A stretch of DNA of 64,000 nucleotides, taken from assembly GCF_013030265.1 (NCBI RefSeq), contig NZ_WPZQ01000005.1:1-64000 (forward strand), given 5' to 3'. This DNA comes from Ruegeria arenilitoris. GTDB lineage: Bacteria > Pseudomonadota > Alphaproteobacteria > Rhodobacterales > Rhodobacteraceae. Made by a program: the position numbers and the translations under genes. Under the pieces are notes generated by a model. The model did no database searches, was not told the origin of the DNA, and worked only from the letters and a program-made list of their open reading frames with translations. Positions within the stretch are counted from its first letter, which is position 1, and each line of letters opens with the position of its first letter. Below are positions 57,193 to 64,000 of the stretch, piece by piece.

Positions 57193-58116
57193 TTAGACAA
57201 ACTGGCGCAGCGCCAGATCGGCGTTGTCTTGGGTGTTGATGTCTGACAGAGCGCCATCGATGCTGGCCTGATCGACGACCGGCCCTGTGGGATAACCTGC
57301 TTGGCTGGCGTAGAAATGACCGGTCTTGAATTCCGGGTTGAGCAATCCGTCGAGATACCGTTTTGCCCCGGTTTCAACACTGTGCATCATGCCGAACAGA
57401 GGCATCAGCACTCCGCCCACATGTTTGAAGAAGATGCGTTTCATCAGAGGCAGATCATCAAAGCCCGCAGTACCTGTGGTGCCACCCGGGCTCATGGTGA
57501 CAAAGCGAACATGCGGGTGCCGACGGGCCATCGCCCCCATCCAAAGGGTCGCCGTCAATTTGGCATAACCATAGGTCTGCATCGGATCGCCCTCGGGGCC
57601 AAACTTGCTGCCATCGGCGATTGATCTGAACTCGTCCACGGTACCTTCGGACAGATCAGGGCGGTGCATACCCATTTTGGGAATACCCCGGGCTGCCTCG
57701 GACCCTGCGTAGAGTATTGTGGACGTTACCAACTGGCGCTCCATCAATTCGTCCACCAGTACGACATGGCCTAGAACATTGGTCGCGAAGATATTGGTTA
57801 CGCCATCCCTGGTGAGGCCGTTGGGATGTTGTCCGCCGGTGCCACCGGCATTGAGAATGACAGCATCAATCGGGGTAGAGAGTTCAGCGACCGCTTTACG
57901 AACCGAAGCGGGATCTGTCACATCCATCAGAACGATTTCAAAGATTTTACGCTCGGTCTCATGCTCCAGTGCCTTTTTGGCGGCCTCCGCTTTGCTCCGG
58001 TTGCGGCAAGCCAAATAGATTTTGGCAATACCTTTCTGTAGGGCGAGTTGTCGGGTGGCCTCGCGGCCCAGTCCAGCATTTGCGCCAGTGATCAATACAG
58101 ATTGGATCTGGTTCAT
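57193..58116 (-). CDS. Short-chain dehydrogenase/reductase (protochlorophyllide-reductase-like/WWOX-type)
   Basis: 307 residues with the extended N-terminal motif TGANAGLGREATRQLA, a conserved LNAGG (NNAG counterpart) and a YxxxK motif in YGYAKLT. Overall shape resembles retinol-dehydrogenase or light-independent SDRs of about 300 residues. Divergent from a LysR gene that probably controls it; substrate unknown. Confidence 0.83.
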   Translation of the reverse strand: MNQIQSVLITGANAGLGREATRQLALQKGIAKIYLACRNRSKAEAAKKALEHETERKIFEIVLMDVTDPASVRKAVAELSTPIDAVILNAGGTGGQHPNGLTRDGVTNIFATNVLGHVVLVDELMERQLVTSTILYAGSEAARGIPKMGMHRPDLSEGTVDEFRSIADGSKFGPEGDPMQTYGYAKLTATLWMGAMARRHPHVRFVTMSPGGTTGTAGFDDLPLMKRIFFKHVGGVLMPLFGMMHSVETGAKRYLDGLLNPEFKTGHFYASQAGYPTGPVVDQASIDGALSDINTQDNADLALRQFV

Positions 58117-58227
58117 GGGTTGGGCTCCTTTGGTTCAAGATTGGTGAAGCCAAGGTAAGGCGCCCATTATTTGATCTGTAGATGGGTATTTCTGGACATC
58201 GTGCTTCAAAAATGAAACAGATGTCTC

Positions 58228-59148
58228 ATGTCGATAAAGGAAAGCCATTCCCTAAACTGGGACGATCTGAAGTACTTTCTTGCGGTTGCACGAACCGGAA
58301 CCCTTCGGGGTGGGGCAGACAGCATTCAGGTGAACCACACCACGCTGACGCGTAGGCTTTCGGTCATGGAAGAGCGCGTGGGCAGTCGGTTGTTCGACCG
58401 TACCAGGTCTGGCCTCGCCCTGACACAGCTTGGCGAAGACCTGCTGCCTCATGCCGAACGCGTTGAGGCAGAAATGACCGCTGCATCGCGGGTCATTGTG
58501 GGCCGGGATGCGCAACCGTCCGGCACAGTCTACGTCACCCTGCCCCACGGGCTGGCTATGACTTCGTTGATGGATGACTTTACTGCCTTTGCCGATCTTT
58601 ATCCGGACATCATCCTCAACATGAATTTCACAAACGATGTTCGCGATCTCATGCGTCGGGAAGCCGACGTTTCCTTGCGTGTAGCTGACGAAGTGACAGA
58701 TGATGTGGTCGGGCGGAAACTGGTCCAGATGTCTCAGGCGGCCTATTGCACGCGCGAATACGCCGAACGGATCTGCGACAATGGTGGCGAAGGATTGCAC
58801 CTGATCGGCTGGCACGAACCCGAACAGGCAACCACGGCGAAATGGGTGAAAGACAGCTACTACCCAAAGGCCACGTTAAAACACCGGGTTTCGGAGTTGG
58901 TTCCGTTGATCACTTTGGCGGCATCAGGTTTGGGGATGGCCTACCTTGCGTGCAACCTAGGCGACCGTCACCCCGACCTAATCCGCGCGCCGTTCCAAAA
59001 GCCTATGCCCTATCGGAACATCTGGCTCTTGCTGCATCGCGACCTTCGAAACACGGCACGCGTCCGACTATTTGTCGACTTTCTTGCCGAACGGATCAGA
59101 TCCAGGCGTAACGAGTTCTGGGTTTCCGGAACTGTATCGCCCCGATAG
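58228..59148 (+). CDS. LysR family transcriptional regulator
   Basis: 306 residues: N-terminal HTH (NWDDLKYFLAVARTGTLRGG, then VNHTTLTRRLSVMEERVGSR) and an effector domain. Divergent from the SDR/DUF4345 pair with a 111-bp shared region. Confidence 0.88.
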   Translation: MSIKESHSLNWDDLKYFLAVARTGTLRGGADSIQVNHTTLTRRLSVMEERVGSRLFDRTRSGLALTQLGEDLLPHAERVEAEMTAASRVIVGRDAQPSGTVYVTLPHGLAMTSLMDDFTAFADLYPDIILNMNFTNDVRDLMRREADVSLRVADEVTDDVVGRKLVQMSQAAYCTREYAERICDNGGEGLHLIGWHEPEQATTAKWVKDSYYPKATLKHRVSELVPLITLAASGLGMAYLACNLGDRHPDLIRAPFQKPMPYRNIWLLLHRDLRNTARVRLFVDFLAERIRSRRNEFWVSGTVSPR

Positions 59149-59495
59149 CGCGGGGCAGTAGTGCGCAGTTTAGCACCACGCCCACCCGGCAGATATTTAT
59201 CTACAGGACGCACGACCCTCAGTCAGGCTGAATATGAGCCAAGTATTTACACTGTACTTGCCAGAGGACTGCATTCCAGAGGGTAGTGGCCTGACCTCAC
59301 TATCGGATAGTTACCTGCAGCCCCAACGCAGTATTTGCCCGACGACTTGAAGCCCTTCGGGCAAAATACCAGACGCTCGATCGCTTAAGACGGGTCATAC
59401 GGCTCAATGGTGTAGTATTTTTTTTGCATAGAGAAGCATAGAGCAGGACCCAATCCAGCGCTTCGCTTTGTTTTGACCCTGTTGTGTAAGCCACC
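59149..59495. other. Convergent intergenic region with a hairpin and a T-tract
   Basis: About 350 bp between the LysR gene and the cyclase gene. It contains the hairpin at 59331-59369 and a run of nine Ts near 59418-59426 that may end transcription from the LysR side. No gene was recognised. Confidence 0.4.
59331..59369. repeat. Hairpin in the LysR/cyclase intergenic region
   Basis: GTATTTGCCCGA (59331-59342) pairs with TCGGGCAAAATAC (59357-59369) with one bulged base and a 14-base loop. The nearest U-tract is about 50 bp away, so a simple terminator is uncertain. Confidence 0.5.
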
Positions 59496-61613
59496 TTACT
59501 TCTTGTCTGCAATCGCAACGCCCATCCAGTCACTAGGCGGCGGCTCGGATTGAAAGGCTTGGGCACGCTTTTTCATGACAGCAGAAGCAGGATCTCCACC
59601 ACGTTTCTTGTCGGCAGCCTCAAATGCTTCGATCGCTCTGTCAAAACGACGGTTCCGATAGTGGTTCAGACCTTCCTCATAGGTCGCGATCCACCCAAAA
59701 GATCCATCGGCATTGTCCGCCATCGCGATCAATTCGAATATAACAAGGCCCTCGGCGCGGCCGAAAACCGCCAGCGTATCCAGTTCTCTCACAACCACCG
59801 TATCACCGGCAGCGCGCCGTGTTTCCGGGCCAATCAGAATTGCGGTACCATATACTTTGTTGGCCCCTTCCAAACGGCTGGCGACGTTCACTACGTCACC
59901 AATGGCTGTGTAATTCAGCCGTTCTTCCGATCCGATATTGCCGACCAGCGCCTCACCCGTGTTCAGGCCCAAACGAATGCGCAAGGGCGATCCGGTGTCA
60001 TCCTTGATACCCGTCGCAGCGACGGTTGCCACGAGGTCCAGTGCGGCCCGGCAGGCGTTTTCAGCGTGTTTTGGATCGGGGCGCGGTGCACCCCAGAATG
60101 CCATCACCGCATCACCCATGAACTTGTCGATCGTCCCGTCATGACGCGCGATGGCCGATGAGGTCGCACTGAAAAACGGCTCCATTAATTGAACGATCTT
60201 GGGCCCCAGCCGCTCGGACAAGCCAGTGAATCCAGCAACATCACAAAACAGCACCGAAATCCGCTTCATCTCTCCACCGGGCTGGGTTTCGACACCCTCA
60301 GCAACCAGGCTTCGAACAAGGTCGGTGGGTACGTATTTTCGAAACGCCGACAGGCCAGCGGCCATATTCACAGTCGCCGCCGACAGGTTCGAAAGCTCTT
60401 TTAGCTTGGAAGGGCGGCGTGCAATCTGTTCGATATCAAAGCGTTCAACCTTGCTGAGATCTTCAACGATATGTGCAAGCGGCGTTGCAACAACCGTCCG
60501 CATAAGCCAGATCGCAAGTGCGGTCGCCACGACCACAACGCCAATCAATATGTAAATCAGGTTCAACAGCGCTGCATCGATCCCGGACAGGAAGGCGGAT
60601 TCCGGAATGACCGTCGCAACTCGCCACCCGTAGAAACCAAGTGGTGTCAAAGCGACCGCGTAAGGAACCCCATCATTGACAATCCTTGTCGTCGAATTGG
60701 CAACCGGAGGCATGTCGGATCCGCCTAGCAACTGCTCACCGGACATTTTCGCGATTTCGTAGAGATCCCCTTCACCCATACGAGCGGGCGTAACTTCATC
60801 TGCATTTGGGTCGGGTGCTGCAATCACATTTCCGTCTGCATCAAGGATGAATGCCGCGCCGAACTCACCCGGCCGTAACGTTCCCAAAAATCGCGACAAC
60901 CGATCGGTTTCGATAACGACAGCCAACACACCCTGTCGCCTGCGGTTCACATCGACCGGACCTGCATAGGCGTAGACCGTCTTTTGACTGCCGGGTAAGT
61001 CGCGGGCTTCTATCCAATCCGTGGCGTCACGCCCGATGAAGTTCGCGTACCAGGCGTGTTCTCGTGGGTCGAAATTTGTTGCCGAGAAATCTCGTTCTTC
61101 AAACTGAATGTCGCCCGGAATGAAGATGTATCGATCCCGGCGCAGCATCCCGTCGCGGATTTCATCGTCAATTTCCATCATCTCAAGCCCACCATCGCCC
61201 AGACGATGTGCCGCAAAAAAATTCCCATCCGGCCAGCCGAACATGATCCACGAGATGTTGGGTTGGGCCTGTAGTTGAGACAGGAAGACGAATTCACGTT
61301 TGTCAGCCTGTCGGGTGGTGATGACGTTCTGAACGAAAATGGTTCGCACTGCAGCCCATGCCGCTTCTGCGGATCTGAGAGTCAGACCAACTTCAATCCG
61401 CACCGTATTTGCGATCTGACTGTTGATCTCTGCCGCAAGCATCCGGCTGTTTTCCCGGGCGGTTGTCCACCACAACGAGTGCACAACAAATGTCGACACA
61501 CCGATCGACAGCGCAACAAGCATTGTTACAGCGATGCCTACGCTGACACGCATAGCAGCTCCAGTTATGGCGGAGGGCGCCGGAGACCTGAGCTTAGACG
61601 GCTCAATCGTCAA
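59496..61613 (-). CDS. Membrane-bound class III adenylate/guanylate cyclase with extracellular sensor domain
   Basis: 705 residues. An N-terminal transmembrane helix, a large periplasmic Cache-like sensor (about 60-345), a second helix near 350-370, a HAMP-type linker and the cyclase domain. Metal aspartates are visible in FCDVAGFTG (about 454-462) and DKFMGDAVMAFWG (about 495-507); the latter's lysine suggests adenylate cyclase. The C-terminus after 620 looks like a TPR-type tail (DGSFGWIATYEEGLNHYRNR). It would make cAMP in response to a periplasmic signal. Confidence 0.85.
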   Translation of the reverse strand: MTIEPSKLRSPAPSAITGAAMRVSVGIAVTMLVALSIGVSTFVVHSLWWTTARENSRMLAAEINSQIANTVRIEVGLTLRSAEAAWAAVRTIFVQNVITTRQADKREFVFLSQLQAQPNISWIMFGWPDGNFFAAHRLGDGGLEMMEIDDEIRDGMLRRDRYIFIPGDIQFEERDFSATNFDPREHAWYANFIGRDATDWIEARDLPGSQKTVYAYAGPVDVNRRRQGVLAVVIETDRLSRFLGTLRPGEFGAAFILDADGNVIAAPDPNADEVTPARMGEGDLYEIAKMSGEQLLGGSDMPPVANSTTRIVNDGVPYAVALTPLGFYGWRVATVIPESAFLSGIDAALLNLIYILIGVVVVATALAIWLMRTVVATPLAHIVEDLSKVERFDIEQIARRPSKLKELSNLSAATVNMAAGLSAFRKYVPTDLVRSLVAEGVETQPGGEMKRISVLFCDVAGFTGLSERLGPKIVQLMEPFFSATSSAIARHDGTIDKFMGDAVMAFWGAPRPDPKHAENACRAALDLVATVAATGIKDDTGSPLRIRLGLNTGEALVGNIGSEERLNYTAIGDVVNVASRLEGANKVYGTAILIGPETRRAAGDTVVVRELDTLAVFGRAEGLVIFELIAMADNADGSFGWIATYEEGLNHYRNRRFDRAIEAFEAADKKRGGDPASAVMKKRAQAFQSEPPPSDWMGVAIADKK

Positions 61614-61874
61614 TTAAAAGCTTGTAATTATAACTACATTTCAAACCGGCGGGATCACTCGTGAAGAGAACCGCAACCACGAACGAGAAAACAGACCTCG
61701 GACGATGTATTCGCGGTTGGCACATATAAGTCTGCAGATCTTCGGAAGATATGCTTGGTCCGAGCCCTGTCGATCTGGCACTATGTGACAGCTCAAAACA
61801 CTACGCATTTTGAGCAAACATTATGAGATCCGATAAACTTATTTCAAAGATCAACGCGATACCGGAGATGTATT
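61614..61874. promoter_or_regulatory. Divergent promoter region (cyclase / EEP gene)
   Basis: 260 bp between two divergent starts; AT-richer with no recognisable palindrome. It must carry both promoters. Confidence 0.35.
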
Positions 61875-62843
61875 TTGCCTGTCATTACCGACAATCCCCC
61901 TGCCCCAATTCAAGATGATCTGAACGCGCTTGCGGCAAGCCTGGATACAGAAATCCCAGCCAAGCAAGCTGATAACTTGCTCATCGCGACATGGAACATC
62001 CGCTCTTTCTCGTCCCTGACACGTAGGTGGACCGCGTCCTCAGACGATTCACCCAAGCGTGACCTGCGCGGATTGCGCGCGATCATTGAGATCCTCTCGC
62101 GTTTCGATGTAATCGCCGTGCAGGAACTCAAAGGTAACCTCCGTGCACTGCGCGATACGATGCGATTTCTGGGGGATGACTGGGATTTCCTGATGACGGA
62201 TGTGACCGCTGGGGAAGCCGGAAACAACGAACGTCTGGCCTTCATTTTCGACCGAACCCGCATCAGGCCATCCGGATTGGCAGCAGAGTTGGTTGTGCCC
62301 CCGGATCGGTTGGAAAGAGTGGGGGCAGATGCCCTGCGAGAGCAGTTTGTCAGAACTCCGTACGCGGTCAGCTTTCGCAGGTCGGACACCACCTTCATTC
62401 TTGTCACGCTTCACATTCTCTTCGGAGATGTAGCCGCAGACCGAATTCCGGAACTGGCTGAAATCGCTGACATCTTCAGAGACTGGGCCAGACGATCAAA
62501 CAGATTTCACCACAACCTCATCTGTCTGGGCGACTTTAACATCGATCGCGAAGGCAGCCCGTTATTTGACGCCTTCACATCGACCGGCCTGCGCATTCCG
62601 GATCAATTGCGCAATCTGCCACGAACAGTGTTTGATGATCCCGGCGATCCAAGTGATGATAACTACTACGACCAGATCGCCTGGTTCACCACCGGTTCCG
62701 GCGCGCTGATTGATATTGAACTGCGGTCCGGTGGAAATTTTAATTTTCTTCCCTTCGTCTACACCGACACCGATTTCAGCAGGAATTCGATCTCACACCG
62801 GGTATCGGACCATTTGCCGCTTTGGTGTGAATTCGGGTTATAA
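61875..62843 (+). CDS. Endonuclease/exonuclease/phosphatase (EEP) family protein
   Basis: 322 residues. EEP motifs in order: ATWNIRSF, VQELKG (metal-binding Glu), NNERLAFIFD, CLGDFNID and a final SDHLPLW (catalytic histidine). It could cleave DNA, RNA or phospholipid-type substrates. The start is TTG 61875 after a GGAG site. Its last codons overlap the end of the following GlxA gene by 6 bp on the opposite strand. Confidence 0.83.
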   Translation: MPVITDNPPAPIQDDLNALAASLDTEIPAKQADNLLIATWNIRSFSSLTRRWTASSDDSPKRDLRGLRAIIEILSRFDVIAVQELKGNLRALRDTMRFLGDDWDFLMTDVTAGEAGNNERLAFIFDRTRIRPSGLAAELVVPPDRLERVGADALREQFVRTPYAVSFRRSDTTFILVTLHILFGDVAADRIPELAEIADIFRDWARRSNRFHHNLICLGDFNIDREGSPLFDAFTSTGLRIPDQLRNLPRTVFDDPGDPSDDNYYDQIAWFTTGSGALIDIELRSGGNFNFLPFVYTDTDFSRNSISHRVSDHLPLWCEFGL

Positions 62844-63827
62844 ACAACGTCCCTGATTATCATTGTGGGCATTGAAGCACGTGATCGTTTGGCCCGAACC
62901 CAAGTACCGCTTTCGGATTTGTTTTGGCGGGCTCCCAAAATACTGATGCATAGCCCGCGAGAAGCTCGAAACCGTTTCAAACCCACAAGATAGTGCGATC
63001 TGGGTCACTGGTAGTTGTGAATTAACCAGCAGTTGGTGGGCCGCTTCCAACCGCCTGCGGCGATAGTATTCCGATGGCGTCATCTGGTAGGCAGCACAGC
63101 AACGCCGCCGTAACTGTTTTTGCGACAGACCCAGTTTGGTGCAGATATCCTGAACGGTGAGTGGGTCTGAGATGTTGTCCACTATCAATTGATGCATCTG
63201 CAAAAGCGCTGGATCCGCTGTTCGAATATGGCGCTGGGGGGTTTCACTGCTCCGGGGTCCACCATGGATCATCCCGTTTGCCGTTGCCTCTGCAAGTTCC
63301 TGATCGATATCACGGGCGATCCAGGCCAGCATAGCATCACCGGTCGCAGTGCCTCCTGCCGCCGTGAGCCTCTGTTTATCCAGACAGAAAATCTTATCCG
63401 CGATGATGATTTCGGGCCAACGCTCGCGAAAGGCCGCTTCGGCCTCATGGTGCAAGACGGCCTGACTGCCATTTAACAATCCAAGCTCAGCCAGAATGAT
63501 CGCCCCGGTATCAAGCCCGCCCAGCACGCGTGCCTCAGCTGCGGCGCGGGCAATATACGCGCGCACGCGCGACGTAAGATAATCCAGCGGACTGTACCCG
63601 GCACAAAGAACCACGAGGTCGGCATCGGGGGCACCCAACCAATCGAGTGTATCCGGCGCGATCATTGCCCCGTTTGAAGCCTGAACCGGTGTATTGGTTG
63701 CGGTGCGGGTTTGCCAGACAATTTCGCTTCGGCCCGCGCATTTATTCGCGATCCGCAAGGTCTCGGTCGCCAGAACATAGGCAAGCATCTGGAATTCTGG
63801 GAACAGGACAAAGCTGACTTTTTTCAT
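62838..63827 (-). CDS. GlxA-family AraC-type regulator
   Basis: 329 residues: an N-terminal DJ-1/PfpI-like domain starting KKVSFVLFPEFQMLAYVLAT and a C-terminal AraC HTH pair (VQDICTKLGLSQKQLRRRCC, then ITQIALSCGFETVSSFSRAM). Start chosen at 63827; a longer frame reaches 63875. It is divergent from the class II aldolase gene at the right edge, whose transcription it probably controls. An inverted repeat CACCG/CGGTG at 63873-63895 lies between them. Confidence 0.85.
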   Translation of the reverse strand: MKKVSFVLFPEFQMLAYVLATETLRIANKCAGRSEIVWQTRTATNTPVQASNGAMIAPDTLDWLGAPDADLVVLCAGYSPLDYLTSRVRAYIARAAAEARVLGGLDTGAIILAELGLLNGSQAVLHHEAEAAFRERWPEIIIADKIFCLDKQRLTAAGGTATGDAMLAWIARDIDQELAEATANGMIHGGPRSSETPQRHIRTADPALLQMHQLIVDNISDPLTVQDICTKLGLSQKQLRRRCCAAYQMTPSEYYRRRRLEAAHQLLVNSQLPVTQIALSCGFETVSSFSRAMHQYFGSPPKQIRKRYLGSGQTITCFNAHNDNQGRCL

Positions 63828-63917
63828 ACATGGGTATTCGGCGCATAATTTGGGGCAAATCAAGACAAATATCACCGCTCCGGATTTTTACGGTGGTAGC
63901 AGATTGGAGGAATCGCA

Positions 63918-64000
63918 ATGAATATCATGACCCCGAAGCCAAGCGGCCAGCGCCCAGCAAACTGCAGTGATGTAGAGTGGGAGGCTCGCTGCGAGCTCGC
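63918..64000 (+). CDS. Class II aldolase/adducin-family protein, 3' end outside window
   Basis: Only the first 27 codons are present (from ATG 63918 after a GGAGG site). SDVEWEARCELA matches the N-terminal helix of class II aldolase/adducin-like proteins. Too short for more than a family suggestion. Confidence 0.55.
   Translation, partial: MNIMTPKPSGQRPANCSDVEWEARCEL

Noticed and set aside
1..64000. CRISPR arrays, tRNA and rRNA genes
   Set aside because: No regularly spaced repeats and no tRNA or rRNA sequences were recognised by eye.

Overview
The window looks like a chromosomal segment of a marine alphaproteobacterium of the Rhodobacteraceae (Roseobacter group). The reasons are the protein families present (MttB-like methyltransferase with a betaine ABC importer, a TRAP malonate system, GlxA-type AraC regulators, a methionine gamma-lyase operon), the moderately GC-rich coding bias, and Rhodobacteraceae-like intergenic sequence. 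No rRNA, tRNA, CRISPR array or complete insertion sequence was recognised.

Region 1 (1-16.5 kb) is accessory and rich in genome-defence genes. It holds the 3' part of a type I restriction subunit (hsdR), a small protein that looks like a serine recombinase without its catalytic end, and a two-gene CBASS unit (patatin phospholipase plus CD-NTase with an AGS-C sensor domain). The CBASS unit sits between two diverged direct repeats. Each repeat carries the end of an unknown gene and the end of a DMT-family transporter gene; the right-hand transporter is complete and the left-hand one is a remnant. After a LysR/wrbA/DMT group comes a 1.7-residue-kilobase fusion of exonuclease, RecQ helicase and UvrD helicase behind an array of TTTACAT boxes. 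An XRE regulator follows, with an unlisted 51-residue protein that resembles the regulator's own C-terminus.

Region 2 (16.6-22 kb) is a methionine catabolic cluster in the style of mdeR-mdeA-mdeB: Lrp regulator, methionine gamma-lyase and a homodimeric 2-oxoacid dehydrogenase E1. A DUF1330 protein and a CHAP lipoprotein follow.

Region 3 (22.3-35.3 kb) is a coherent quaternary-amine catabolic island. One operon encodes an MttB-family methyltransferase, an enolase-superfamily enzyme close to hydroxyproline-betaine epimerase and two SDRs. A converging operon encodes a GntR regulator, a DHDPS-family lyase, an aldehyde dehydrogenase and an FAD amine oxidase. A ProVWX-type importer and a GlxA/GbdR-like regulator complete it. 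The enzyme set fits import, epimerisation, demethylation and oxidation of a proline-type betaine, but the substrate is inferred.

Region 4 (35.3-47 kb) has a Zur-box-led COG0523 metallochaperone with DUF1826, a LysR/permease pair, several hypothetical genes, a Rieske subunit homologue that has lost its iron-sulfur ligands, an alpha/beta hydrolase, a SnoaL protein, a DUF1963 protein and an XRE/MmyB regulator. Region 5 (47.3-53.8 kb) is a complete malonate utilisation operon, matPQMAB, with divergent matR. Region 6 (54-64 kb) has a low-GC polysaccharide pyruvyl transferase, a sulfotransferase, an SDR/LysR pair, a membrane adenylate cyclase, an EEP-family nuclease/phosphatase, a second GlxA regulator and the start of a class II aldolase gene cut by the right edge.
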